64,000 bases of DNA. Origin: Pontimicrobium aquaticum. Lineage in GTDB: Bacteria; Bacteroidota; Bacteroidia; Flavobacteriales; Flavobacteriaceae. A program made the translations under genes and the position numbers. Shown here piece by piece: positions 17,776-28,462 of the stretch (positions are counted from its first letter, which is position 1; every line of letters begins with the position of its first letter). The notes under the pieces were generated by a model. The model saw nothing but the letters and a program-made list of their open reading frames with translations, did no database searches and was not told where the DNA came from. The stretch spans positions 496,001 through 560,000 of the forward strand of contig NZ_SUPL01000001.1 in the NCBI RefSeq assembly GCF_005047595.1. Direction: 5' to 3'.

Positions 17776-19623
17776 ATGTGTGGCATTGTTGGATATATTG
17801 GGCATCGAGAAGCTTACCCTATTATTTTAAACGGACTTAAACGTTTAGAATATAGAGGATACGACAGTGCAGGCATTGCTTTATTTGATGGAAATGACAT
17901 AAAACTTTCCAAAACCAAAGGAAAAGTTGATGATCTAGAAAAGCGCGTTTCCAAAGAAATATCTACTAACGGAACTTTAGGCATAGGTCATACACGTTGG
18001 GCAACACATGGTGTTCCAAATGATGTTAATTCACACCCACATTATTCAAACTCTGGTGATTTAGTAATTATTCACAACGGAATCATAGAAAACTATGAAG
18101 CCTTAAAAAAAGAGCTTCTAAAAAGAGGATACACTTTTACATCTGACACTGATACTGAAGTTTTAGTAAATCTTATTGAAGATATTAAAAAAAGCAATAA
18201 TGTTAGATTAGGAAAAGCAGTACAAATAGCACTAAATCAAGTTGTTGGTGCTTATGCTATTGCTGTGTTTGACAAAACAAAACCCAATGAAATTGTAGTA
18301 GCACGCCTAGGAAGCCCTTTAGCAATTGGTGTTGGAGAAGATGAGTTTTTTATTGCAAGTGATGCTACACCTTTTATAGAATTTACCAATAATGCCATTT
18401 ATTTAGAAGATGAAGAAATGGCTGTAGTTAGAAGGCATAAAGATGTAAAAATTCGAAAAATTAAAGACGACTCTTTAGTGAGCCCTTACATTCAAGAATT
18501 ACAACTTAACCTTGAACAAATAGAAAAAGGCGGTTATGAGCATTTTATGCTTAAAGAAATATTTGAACAACCAAATGCCATTAAAGACACCTATAGAGGT
18601 CGTTTACTAAGTAAAGAAGCTATTATAAAAATGGCTGGAGTAGAAGATAACATGAAAATGTTTCTTAATGCCAATCGTATTATTATAGTAGCCTGCGGAA
18701 CTTCTTGGCACGCTGGTTTAGTTGCTGAGTATATATTTGAAGATTTAGCAAGAATTCCTGTTGAAGTTGAGTACGCGTCCGAATTTCGATATAGAAATCC
18801 TGTAATTAATAAAAATGATATAGTCATTGCTATATCACAATCAGGCGAAACAGCTGACACGTTAGCTGCAATTAAATTGGCAAAATCTCAAGGAGCCTTT
18901 GTTTTTGGTGTTTGTAACGTTGTAGGATCATCAATAGCACGCGAAACTAATGCTGGAGCATATACACATGCAGGGCCAGAAATTGGTGTAGCTTCTACAA
19001 AAGCGTTTACGACTCAAATCACAGTGCTAACCCTTATAGCATTGCGATTAGCTAGAGCTAAAGGAACAATGTCTAGTTCAGATTTTAGACGTCATTTAAT
19101 CGAATTGGAAATGATTCCTGATAAAGTAACCCAAGCTTTAAAATCAGATTCCTACGTTAAAACCGTTGCTGAAATATATAAAGATGCTAAAAACTTTTTA
19201 TATCTAGGTAGAGGCTATAATTTTCCTGTAGCACTCGAAGGCGCATTAAAACTTAAGGAAATTTCATATATCCATGCCGAAGGTTATCCTGCTGCCGAAA
19301 TGAAACATGGTCCAATAGCTCTAATTGATGAAAACATGCCTATTGTAGTAATTGCAACAAATAAAGGGCATTACGAAAAAATTGTTAGCAACATTGAAGA
19401 AATCAAAGCTAGAAAAGGAAAAATAATTGGCATAGTAACCAAAGGAGACAAAAGTGTTAAAAAACTAGCAGACCACGTAATAGAAGTTCCTGAAACAATT
19501 GAGTCGCTTACACCACTCCTTACAACTATTCCGTTACAGTTATTATCTTACTATATTGCTGTCATGTTAGATAAAAATGTCGATCAACCTCGTAATTTAG
19601 CTAAATCGGTTACTGTAGAATAA
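17776..19623 (+). CDS. glmS: Glutamine-fructose-6-phosphate aminotransferase (isomerizing)
   Basis: A 615-residue cytoplasmic enzyme that makes glucosamine-6-phosphate, the entry to peptidoglycan and LPS synthesis. The glutaminase domain starts with Cys2 as nucleophile (CGIVGYIG) and contains GHTRWATHG. Two SIS isomerase domains follow (ACGTSWHAG, ISQSGETADTLAA, LGRGYNFPVALEGALKLKEISYIHAEGYPAAEMKHGPIAL), and the terminus DQPRNLAKSVTVE is the family's. It is full length. I see no glmS ribozyme in the five bases between it and the upstream gene. Confidence 0.98.
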   Translation: MCGIVGYIGHREAYPIILNGLKRLEYRGYDSAGIALFDGNDIKLSKTKGKVDDLEKRVSKEISTNGTLGIGHTRWATHGVPNDVNSHPHYSNSGDLVIIHNGIIENYEALKKELLKRGYTFTSDTDTEVLVNLIEDIKKSNNVRLGKAVQIALNQVVGAYAIAVFDKTKPNEIVVARLGSPLAIGVGEDEFFIASDATPFIEFTNNAIYLEDEEMAVVRRHKDVKIRKIKDDSLVSPYIQELQLNLEQIEKGGYEHFMLKEIFEQPNAIKDTYRGRLLSKEAIIKMAGVEDNMKMFLNANRIIIVACGTSWHAGLVAEYIFEDLARIPVEVEYASEFRYRNPVINKNDIVIAISQSGETADTLAAIKLAKSQGAFVFGVCNVVGSSIARETNAGAYTHAGPEIGVASTKAFTTQITVLTLIALRLARAKGTMSSSDFRRHLIELEMIPDKVTQALKSDSYVKTVAEIYKDAKNFLYLGRGYNFPVALEGALKLKEISYIHAEGYPAAEMKHGPIALIDENMPIVVIATNKGHYEKIVSNIEEIKARKGKIIGIVTKGDKSVKKLADHVIEVPETIESLTPLLTTIPLQLLSYYIAVMLDKNVDQPRNLAKSVTVE

Positions 19624-19646
19624 TCTTCGTTATTTAAAATTAATCC

Positions 19647-19669
19647 AAATTTAACATTTGGTTAAATTT
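19647..19669 (+). terminator. Weak possible terminator after glmS
   Basis: Inverted repeat AAATTTAAC / GTTAAATTT with a 5-base loop, 24 bases past the glmS stop, followed by only a short T-run. It is A/T-rich, so chance is a real alternative. Confidence 0.35.
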
Positions 19670-19714
19670 TAAGATAATCGCTATTTAAAAAGTCTTATAT
19701 TGTGTTTAATATAT

Positions 19715-19730
19715 ACTATGCATGCATAGT
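19715..19730. promoter_or_regulatory. Perfect 16-bp palindrome upstream of TonB receptor
   Basis: ACTATGCATGCATAGT is self-complementary over all 16 bases and lies about 60 bases before the receptor ATG at 19793. This is a likely position for a dimeric regulator site. No regulator gene is adjacent. Confidence 0.45.
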
Positions 19731-19792
19731 TGTTATATTTTTTTATATTGCAAATAACTAAAAGCACTTTTAAAATTAAATCAATACCCAAT

Positions 19793-22549
19793 ATGAGAAC
19801 TATTCTAAAGATTTTTTTATTACTCTTTTGCGTATCATCCTATGCGCAAACTACTATTAAAGGTAAAATTACCGATAATAGTGGCCTACCACTACCTGGT
19901 GCAAATGTTATTGTACTTGGAACCACCAGTGGTACAATGACAGATTTTGATGGTAATTACATCTTAACTGTTAGCCAAACACCTCCATTTACTATACAAA
20001 TAAGTAGTGTAGGTTTTGAAACACAAACTATTGAAGTAACTACCAACAACCAAACAATTGACATTACTTTAAAAGAAGGAAACGAATTAGACGAAATTGT
20101 AGTTTCGGCTTCTAGAACCCCTGAACGAATATTTGAGTCTCCTGTAACAGTAGAACGCTTTGGGCTTAAAGAAATTAAAAATACTGCTTCTGCTGATTTT
20201 TATGATGGGCTTGAAAATCTAAAAGGGGTAGATGTTAATACCAATAGTTTAACCTTTAAAGCTATTAACACTCGTGGGTTTGCTACATTTGCCAATACAA
20301 GGTTTATGCAGTTAGTTGATGGGATGGATAACTCTACACCAGCACTTAACTTCCCAATAGGAAACTTAGTTGGTATGACTGAAACCGATGTGCAAAGTGT
20401 TGAACTACTCCCTGGTGCATCTTCAGCTTTATATGGAGCTAATGCTTTTAACGGAATTTTGTTCATGACCAGTAAAAACCCTTTTGACCATCAAGGAATA
20501 AGCGGTTATTACAAACAAGGAATTACCTCTCAAGAAGCCTCAGGTGATAATTCTTATACCGATTTTGGTATGAGAGCCGCTCATAAGTTTAGCGATAAGT
20601 TTGCTGCAAAAGTAAACTTTGCTTACCTAAAAGGAACCGATTGGGCTGCAACCAGTGAAGTTGATAGAAATGATCCTTCAAGAAGTCGTTCTCATTATGG
20701 TTATAATGGAATTAATGTATATGGTGATGAAGTTTCTACTAATATTAGAGCTGCTTCTGGATTAGGCATCATTCCTGATGTTGTTGTCTCTAGAACCGGA
20801 TATAATGAAAAAGATTTAACCGATTATAATGCTGAAAGTGTTAAAGCAGATTGGGGATTATATTATCGCCCTTGGGCAGATGACTTTGAAATTGTATATC
20901 AAGGAAAAGTTGGTACAGGTTCAACGATTTATCAAGGAACAAACCGTTATAATATTGATAATTTTACACAACAACAACATAAAATTGAATTGAGAAATGA
21001 CAATTTCTTTTTAAGAGGCTATGTGGTTGGTGATAAAGCTGGCGATTCATATGATATGGTATTTACAGGTATTAACATACTTAATGCTTGGAAACCTCAC
21101 GAACAATGGTTTGCAGATTATATAGAAACCTATGCAGGAATCGAATTAATGGGAAATCCTTTAGGCTTAAGTGAACAACAAAAACATGATGCTGCAAGAG
21201 CAGTTGCAGAACAAGGCAGATACCAACCTGGTACACCTGAATTTAAAGCTGCATTTAATAGAAGTATTAATGATCCTGATTTATTAACTGGTTCAAAATT
21301 TCAAGATGCTTCTAAATACTACCATACTGATGCCAACTACAACTTTAGCCATTTAACCGATGTAGCCGACATTCAAGTTGGTGGATCTTATAGAAAATAT
21401 AGTTTAAATTCTTTTGGAACTATTTATACCGATTATGATGGTAATATTGATTATTCTGAATATGGTATTTATACACAAATACAAAAAAATATCGATTTAA
21501 GTGACAATGTAGAGTTAAAACTAACTGGTTCTGCTAGATACGATAAATCAGAATTTTTTGATGGCTTTGTATCTCCAAGGATATCTGCAGGTTTTACGAT
21601 TAATAAAAATCATAATATTAGAGCTTCTGCACAAACAGGATTTAGAAATCCAACGACTCAAGATTTGTTTATTGGATTAGATGCTGGTGTTGGTATATTA
21701 GTAGGTTCAGCTCCTGATAATTTAGACAGATATGTAAGAGATTATGATATTAGCACAGAAGGTCAAGGCCTAGGAACTCCTGCCATGGTCACTCAAACAG
21801 GTGCTGCTGCTTACAACAATTCTTATTCTGCTGCTTCGGTACAAGCTTTTGCTGCATCTGGAAATCCAGCACTTTTAGAAACAGGAAATCCTGAAGTTGT
21901 AAAACCTGAAAAAGTGAGCTCTTTAGAGGTAGGATATAGAGGGAAATTAGATAAAACAATTATCGATTTAAGTATATACTACAATAAATACCAGGATTTT
22001 ATCTCTGGTGAAAATGTAGTTGCTCCTTTATATGGAACTGTAGGAGACAATTCTCTTTCAATTGCTGCTTTAGCAAATGGTGATTATGTAGGATACCAAA
22101 CATATACAAACTCTGAAGCTGATGTAGACTCCTATGGAGCATCTATTGGTATATCAACAAAGATTTTTGGTGATTTTGATTTATCAGGAAATTACACCTA
22201 CGCTAAACAAGACTTTGACCAAGATGCTTTCCCTGATTTTAGAACTAATTTCAATACGCCTGAACATAAGTTTAAAGCCTCTTTTGGTAACACCGATTTA
22301 TTTAAAAATTTCGGATTTAATATTGCCTACAGATTTAGTGATGATTATTACTGGCAGGCAACTTTTGGAGATGGTTTAGTACCAGAATTCCATACCGTTG
22401 ATGCACAAATAAACTTAAGAGTTCCAAGCTTGAAATCTACTTTTAAAGCTGGAGCCACTAATTTATTAGGTGATGAATATTTCACAGCTTTCGGAACAGG
22501 TTTCATAGGTTCTCAATACTATATTTCTTGGACAATTAATAACTTATAA
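19793..22549 (+). CDS. TonB-dependent outer-membrane receptor with CarboxypepD_reg-like domain
   Basis: 918 residues from the ATG at 19793. A signal peptide ends at SSYAQ. A CarboxypepD_reg-like beta domain follows (about 22-100: IKGKITDNSGLPLPGANVIVLGTTSGTMTDFDGNY), then the plug (ISTRGFATFANTR-like segment, VELLPGASSALYGANAFNGILF) and a large beta barrel ending with the aromatic-terminated strand SWTINNL. It imports or binds a ligand at the outer membrane using TonB energy. The ligand is not apparent. The SGNH lipoprotein gene follows after a single base, suggesting a functional pair. The first 21 codons of the longer open frame were rejected because they precede the signal peptide. Confidence 0.93.
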   Translation: MRTILKIFLLLFCVSSYAQTTIKGKITDNSGLPLPGANVIVLGTTSGTMTDFDGNYILTVSQTPPFTIQISSVGFETQTIEVTTNNQTIDITLKEGNELDEIVVSASRTPERIFESPVTVERFGLKEIKNTASADFYDGLENLKGVDVNTNSLTFKAINTRGFATFANTRFMQLVDGMDNSTPALNFPIGNLVGMTETDVQSVELLPGASSALYGANAFNGILFMTSKNPFDHQGISGYYKQGITSQEASGDNSYTDFGMRAAHKFSDKFAAKVNFAYLKGTDWAATSEVDRNDPSRSRSHYGYNGINVYGDEVSTNIRAASGLGIIPDVVVSRTGYNEKDLTDYNAESVKADWGLYYRPWADDFEIVYQGKVGTGSTIYQGTNRYNIDNFTQQQHKIELRNDNFFLRGYVVGDKAGDSYDMVFTGINILNAWKPHEQWFADYIETYAGIELMGNPLGLSEQQKHDAARAVAEQGRYQPGTPEFKAAFNRSINDPDLLTGSKFQDASKYYHTDANYNFSHLTDVADIQVGGSYRKYSLNSFGTIYTDYDGNIDYSEYGIYTQIQKNIDLSDNVELKLTGSARYDKSEFFDGFVSPRISAGFTINKNHNIRASAQTGFRNPTTQDLFIGLDAGVGILVGSAPDNLDRYVRDYDISTEGQGLGTPAMVTQTGAAAYNNSYSAASVQAFAASGNPALLETGNPEVVKPEKVSSLEVGYRGKLDKTIIDLSIYYNKYQDFISGENVVAPLYGTVGDNSLSIAALANGDYVGYQTYTNSEADVDSYGASIGISTKIFGDFDLSGNYTYAKQDFDQDAFPDFRTNFNTPEHKFKASFGNTDLFKNFGFNIAYRFSDDYYWQATFGDGLVPEFHTVDAQINLRVPSLKSTFKAGATNLLGDEYFTAFGTGFIGSQYYISWTINNL

Positions 22550-22550
22550 A

Positions 22551-24080
22551 ATGAAAAAAAATATTATGAATACTAAATATATATGGTTGCTATTAATCTG
22601 TTTAGGTTTTGTAGCATGCAACGATCCTGAAGATTTTATTGATGCTCCTGAACCTGAGGCAGTACTTCCTCCTCTAACCGCAGGAAGTGCCGATTTTTCA
22701 AAATTCGTGTCAGTAGGCGCGTCTTTTACTGCTGGCTATACTGATGGTGCTTTGTTCATAGCTTCACAACAAAATTCATTCCCTAGTATTATGGCAGAAC
22801 AATTTGCTAAAGTAGGTGGTGGTTCCTTTACCCAACCTATGATGAATGATAACTTTGGTGGCTTAGCAATTGGAGGTACAAGAATTGCTGACCCTCGTTT
22901 AGTTTTTGGTGGTGCAGGCCCAGTACCTTTAGAGTCTATAATTGGTCCAATAAATGTAACTACCGATATTATGTCTAACAACCCAACAGGACCTTTTAAT
23001 AATATGGGAGTTCCTGGAGCCAAAAGTTTTCATTTATTATCAGACACTTATGGGAATATAGCTGGAGTAGGTTCTTATGCTAACCCTTATTTTGTACGTA
23101 TGGCGTCTAGCTCTACAGCAACTGTCTTAGGAGATGCAGCAGCTCAAGTTCCTACGTTTTTCTCATTATCATTAATTGGTGGAAATGATGTTCTAGGTTA
23201 TGCTGTCTCAGGAGGTACTGGCATAGATCAAACAGGAAATTTAAACCCTGTAACGTATGGCAGTAATGATATTACAGATCCAAATGTGTTTGCACAAGCA
23301 TTTAACGCAATAGTAACAACACTTACTGCCAATAACGCAAAAGGTGTTTTAACAAATATTCCAAATATTACTGATTTACCACATTTTACAACAGTACCTT
23401 ACAACCCCATACCTTTAGATGCAGCTACTGCTGGCGCTTTAAATCAAGGGTATGCTGCATATAACGGAGGGCTTCAACAAGCCTTTGCTGCATTATCAGG
23501 AGCTGGCTTGTTTACTCAAGAAGAATTAGACAGAAGAACTATCAATTTTGTTGAAGGACAAAATGCTATGGTCGTTATAGACGAAGATTTAACAGACTTA
23601 GGAGCAATTAATCCTGCTTTTGCAGGCATTCCACAATATAGGCAAGCAACTGAAGAAGATCTTTTTGTATTACCATTATCTTCATTAATTCCTCAAGGAT
23701 ATGGAACCCAAATTCCTCTAGAAGACAAATGGGTATTAACGCCTGAAGAGCAAATGGCTATTCAAACAGCAACCGACGCTTACAATGCTACTATTACTTC
23801 AGTGGCATCGACTAATGGTTTAGCACTAGTAGATTTACAATCTATCTTAAATCAAGCAGCTACAACTGGAATTCCTTTTGATGACTATGTTATAACAGCC
23901 GATTTAGTTACAGGTGGTACCGTTAGTTTAGATGGAATTCACTTGACAGCTAGAGGTTATGCATTCATGGCAAATAAATTTTTAGAAGCTATAGATGCTA
24001 CTTATGGTTCAAACTTTGTAGCATCTGGAAATATTGCAAAAGCTAATGATTATAACGTAATGTATTCACCAGGCTTATAA
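22551..24080 (+). CDS. SGNH/GDSL-type hydrolase lipoprotein paired with a TonB receptor
   Basis: 509 residues with a lipoprotein signal peptide (lipobox GFVACND). SGNH blocks are visible: block I as VSVGASFTAGY with the nucleophile Ser, block III as SLIGGNDVLGY, and block V as DGIHLTARGYAFMAN with the Asp-His pair. The fold is an esterase/lipase type acting on ester-linked acyl groups. It starts one base after the TonB receptor stop and is followed by a strong terminator, so receptor and enzyme form a closed two-gene unit. I infer a surface enzyme that processes an esterified or lipidic ligand for import. A second in-frame Met (residue 6) is an alternative start. Confidence 0.87.
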   Translation: MKKNIMNTKYIWLLLICLGFVACNDPEDFIDAPEPEAVLPPLTAGSADFSKFVSVGASFTAGYTDGALFIASQQNSFPSIMAEQFAKVGGGSFTQPMMNDNFGGLAIGGTRIADPRLVFGGAGPVPLESIIGPINVTTDIMSNNPTGPFNNMGVPGAKSFHLLSDTYGNIAGVGSYANPYFVRMASSSTATVLGDAAAQVPTFFSLSLIGGNDVLGYAVSGGTGIDQTGNLNPVTYGSNDITDPNVFAQAFNAIVTTLTANNAKGVLTNIPNITDLPHFTTVPYNPIPLDAATAGALNQGYAAYNGGLQQAFAALSGAGLFTQEELDRRTINFVEGQNAMVVIDEDLTDLGAINPAFAGIPQYRQATEEDLFVLPLSSLIPQGYGTQIPLEDKWVLTPEEQMAIQTATDAYNATITSVASTNGLALVDLQSILNQAATTGIPFDDYVITADLVTGGTVSLDGIHLTARGYAFMANKFLEAIDATYGSNFVASGNIAKANDYNVMYSPGL

Positions 24081-24103
24081 CAATAATATCTTTTATAACT
24101 ATT

Positions 24104-24133
24104 AAAAACCCAGAACAAAATTCTGGGTTTTTT
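24104..24133 (+). terminator. Strong intrinsic terminator after SGNH lipoprotein gene
   Basis: Arms AAAAACCCAGAA (24104-24115) and TTCTGGGTTTTT (24121-24132) with a 5-base loop, ending in a T-run, 24 bases past the stop. Confidence 0.9.
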
Positions 24134-24227
24134 GTTTTCTAATTCAACATTTTAGCGTTCTTTTCTAAACATAAAAAAACTTGTGTTTTTTGATACTATT
24201 TATATATGGTTTTTTAATTAAAACTCA

Positions 24228-24235
24228 TATATTTG
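24228..24235 (+). promoter_or_regulatory. -7 promoter element for atpDC
   Basis: TATATTTG is an exact TAnnTTTG match 63 bases before the atpD ATG. The leader is longer than at most other genes in the window. The -33 region is T-rich without a clear TTG. Confidence 0.6.
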
Positions 24236-24294
24236 CAGCGCGAAAAACAGCTTGTTTTTCAATTAAAATTTAAGCAAAAACAATAAACACATAA

Positions 24295-25806
<1,512 letters not shown>

Positions 25807-25823
25807 TTTAATACAATTAAAGA

Positions 25824-26099
25824 ATGCATTTAGAAATCGTAACACCAGAAGCCACATTATATAGTGGAGAAGTAGAGTCGGTTGCTGTTCCAGGAGTGAA
25901 CGGTGAATTTGAAATGCTAAAAGATCACGCACCTATTGTGTCATTACTCAAAGAAGGACATGTAAAAGTGCACGGTAATATTCAACTTGATGAAGAGGTT
26001 GAAGCTAAGTTTATCAAAACAGATAAAGGTGTTTCTTTAGCAATAAATTCTGGTACTATTGAAATGAACGATAATAAAATTATAGTTCTAGCGGACTAA
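25824..26099 (+). CDS. atpC: F1 ATP synthase subunit epsilon, short form
   Basis: 91 residues covering only the N-terminal beta-sandwich domain (MHLEIVTPEATLYSGEVESVAVPGVNGEFEMLKDHAPIVSLL). The C-terminal pair of helices, which in E. coli inhibits ATP hydrolysis, is absent, as is common in Bacteroidota. It lies 17 bases after atpD and is followed by a strong hairpin terminator. Without the helices, epsilon can couple F1 to the rotor but is unlikely to act as the usual ratchet inhibitor. Confidence 0.95.
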   Translation: MHLEIVTPEATLYSGEVESVAVPGVNGEFEMLKDHAPIVSLLKEGHVKVHGNIQLDEEVEAKFIKTDKGVSLAINSGTIEMNDNKIIVLAD

Positions 26100-26128
26100 T
26101 AAGTTTTATAAACTCAAAAATATATTAT

Positions 26129-26163
26129 AAAAGGGCGAAATATTATGTTTCGCCCTTTTTTTT
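26129..26163 (+). terminator. Strong intrinsic terminator after atpDC
   Basis: Arms AAAAGGGCGAAA (26129-26140) and TTTCGCCCTTTT (26148-26159), then a run of T. It may also serve the convergent symporter gene ending at 26184. Confidence 0.9.
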
Positions 26164-26183
26164 ATTCTCTATATAGCAGCTTT

Positions 26184-27995
26184 TTATAAAATATTTGTCT
26201 TTATTTTTTTCCAAAGCTTAATAAGTACAAGTGCTGAAGCTACTGCTAATCCAGACAACGCTAATGCGCTTATATGTTCTCCATAAATAAAATGTCCTGT
26301 TGCAAACATAACACTGTAAATCAATACACAGCCCACTAGCATAGCAATAATACCAGAAGGAACACTCCATCCTTCATTGGTGTCAATAATTTCAATGTTT
26401 TCAGCTCGTGCCTCAGTAACAACTTTATTCCATCCAGGTCCACCTGGTTGTATTTTCTTATAAAACAATTGTAACACGTCTTTGCTTTCTGGTTGTGTTA
26501 GGTACGTTACAGTAATCCAAACTATAGATGATACTAATACAATAAATGGAAATTTTGCCCAAGAAGGCATAATCGCTTCATTACCAAACAATATTTCTCC
26601 TAAAGAAGTAAACGTAATTAACATAGATACAACACCTGAAACAAACATGGCCGAAATCTCACTCCAAGCATTAATACGCCACCAAAACCATCGTAATATG
26701 AATATAAGTCCTGTACCAGCTCCAAACATTAAAATAATATCGAATAACTGTAATGCGTTTTGTAACACAAGCGCAAATAATGCACTAAACACCATTAATA
26801 AAACTGTTGAAATTCTACCAACAGCCACTAATTGTTTTTCCGTGGCATTTTTATTTATTTGTTGCTTATAAAAATCGTTGACTATATACGAACTTCCCCA
26901 ATTTAAATGCGTAGAAATAGTACTCATATAAGCTGCGACTAATGATGCTAAAACAAGTCCTAATAAACCACTTGGCAACTTTGTAAGCATTGCAGAATAG
27001 GCTAAATCGTGACCCAATTTATCTTCAGCGACATTAGGAAATGCCTCTTGTATGCTTACTAAATCTGGAAACACCACTAAAGATACTAGTGCTACAATTA
27101 TCCATGGCCAAGGTCGTAATGCATAGTGCATAATATTAAAAAAGAATGTGGCTCCTATTGCGTGGTTTTCGTCCTTGGCTGCCAGCATACGCTGTGCAAT
27201 ATAACCACCACCACCTGGTTCTGCGCCTGGATACCAACTACTCCACCACTGTACTGCTAACGGAATTATGAGTAGTGTAATTAGTGCTTCAGTATTGCTA
27301 AAATCAGGTAATATTGATAATTTATCAGCTACATTTTCGTGCTGAAGTAAACCTTCTAGTCCTCCTACTTCTGGTAAACCAACCAAATAATAAGCGGCTC
27401 CAATGGCTCCAGCCATGGCTGTAAAAAACAATATAAAATCCGTATAAACCACACCTTTAAAACCACCTAAAGCACTAAAAATCATAGCAATAACACCAGC
27501 ATATAGAACTGTTTCAATAGGTTCAAGGTCAAGCATAATACTACCTATTTTAATAGCGGCTAATGTCACACCAGCCATCGCCAAAATATTGAAAATTATC
27601 CCTAAATAAATAGCCCTAAAGCTTCGTAAAAATCTTGCAGGTGCACCACCATAACGCAGCTCATAAAACTCAATATCTGTATTTACCTTAGATTTTCGCC
27701 AGAGTTTTGCATATACAAAAACGGTAAGAAGCCCTGTAATTAAAAACGCCCACCATACCCAATTACCAGAAACTCCATTGTTACGTACAATATCAGTCAC
27801 TAAATTTGGTGTGTCTGTAGAAAATGTGGTTGCTACCATTGATACTCCAAGTAACCACCAAGGCATACTTCTTCCTGATAAAAAATATTCAGCTGAACTT
27901 TTTCCTGATTGTTTGGATACGTAAATGCCTATAAAAAGTGTAATTGCAAAAAATAAGATGATAATTGAAACATCAAATACGGATAAATCTACCAT
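26184..27995 (-). CDS. Sodium:solute symporter (SSS family)
   Basis: 603 residues with about 13-14 membrane helices. The N-terminal signature of the family is clear (YFLSGRSMPWWLLGVSMVATTFSTDTPNLV), as is the G-rich GGFKGVVYTDFILFFTAMAG stretch and the sodium-site region LASLVAAYMSTISTHLNWGSSYIVNDFY. The family brings in sugars, amino acids, nucleosides or organic anions with sodium. This length and the STHLNWG motif resemble the long sodium/glucose-like branch of Bacteroidota, but the substrate cannot be read from sequence. No catabolic genes are next to it. Confidence 0.9.
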   Translation of the reverse strand: MVDLSVFDVSIIILFFAITLFIGIYVSKQSGKSSAEYFLSGRSMPWWLLGVSMVATTFSTDTPNLVTDIVRNNGVSGNWVWWAFLITGLLTVFVYAKLWRKSKVNTDIEFYELRYGGAPARFLRSFRAIYLGIIFNILAMAGVTLAAIKIGSIMLDLEPIETVLYAGVIAMIFSALGGFKGVVYTDFILFFTAMAGAIGAAYYLVGLPEVGGLEGLLQHENVADKLSILPDFSNTEALITLLIIPLAVQWWSSWYPGAEPGGGGYIAQRMLAAKDENHAIGATFFFNIMHYALRPWPWIIVALVSLVVFPDLVSIQEAFPNVAEDKLGHDLAYSAMLTKLPSGLLGLVLASLVAAYMSTISTHLNWGSSYIVNDFYKQQINKNATEKQLVAVGRISTVLLMVFSALFALVLQNALQLFDIILMFGAGTGLIFILRWFWWRINAWSEISAMFVSGVVSMLITFTSLGEILFGNEAIMPSWAKFPFIVLVSSIVWITVTYLTQPESKDVLQLFYKKIQPGGPGWNKVVTEARAENIEIIDTNEGWSVPSGIIAMLVGCVLIYSVMFATGHFIYGEHISALALSGLAVASALVLIKLWKKIKTNIL

Positions 27996-28024
27996 GCGTA
28001 GTGTAAATTAAATTTTAGCCTAAG

Positions 28025-28462
28025 TTATACTTTTTTAATCACATTAGTTACAATTCCCCAAATGACAAATTGATTGTCTTGGGTTATTTTAATAGGCTTA
28101 TAGTTATCGTTTTCGGGTTGTAACCAAATACCATCCTTTTCTACCCTTAATCGCTTTACGGTGAACTCTCCATCTAAAAAGCAAACAGCTATTTTATTAT
28201 GCTCAGGCTCTAGACTTCTATCAATAATTAATAAATCATTATCATTTAGTCCTGCATTTATCATGGATTGACCACTTACTCTTGCAAAGAAAGTAGCTTC
28301 CTTATTCTTAATAAGCTCTTCATCTAATGATAATCGTTGTTGTTTAAAATCTTCGGCGGGAGAAGGAAATCCAGCTGAAATACCAGCATCTACTAGTATT
28401 GCACCTAGACTATTCGTTTTTTTTGGTGTTAAAAAAGTTAAATCTTGGGTTGATTTTGTCAT
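28025..28462 (-). CDS. umuD: UmuD-like S24 autoprotease
   Basis: 145 residues of the LexA/UmuD S24 family without a DNA-binding domain. The self-cleavage bond is probably Ala30-Gly31 in GISAGFPSPAED, with Ser66 in SGQSMINAG as nucleophile and Lys103 in GEFTVKRLR as general base. In E. coli, RecA-stimulated cleavage gives UmuD', which forms DNA polymerase V with UmuC. Its start overlaps the umuC stop by one base (TAATG), so it is translated after umuC, the reverse of the E. coli order. Confidence 0.92.
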   Translation of the reverse strand: MTKSTQDLTFLTPKKTNSLGAILVDAGISAGFPSPAEDFKQQRLSLDEELIKNKEATFFARVSGQSMINAGLNDNDLLIIDRSLEPEHNKIAVCFLDGEFTVKRLRVEKDGIWLQPENDNYKPIKITQDNQFVIWGIVTNVIKKV

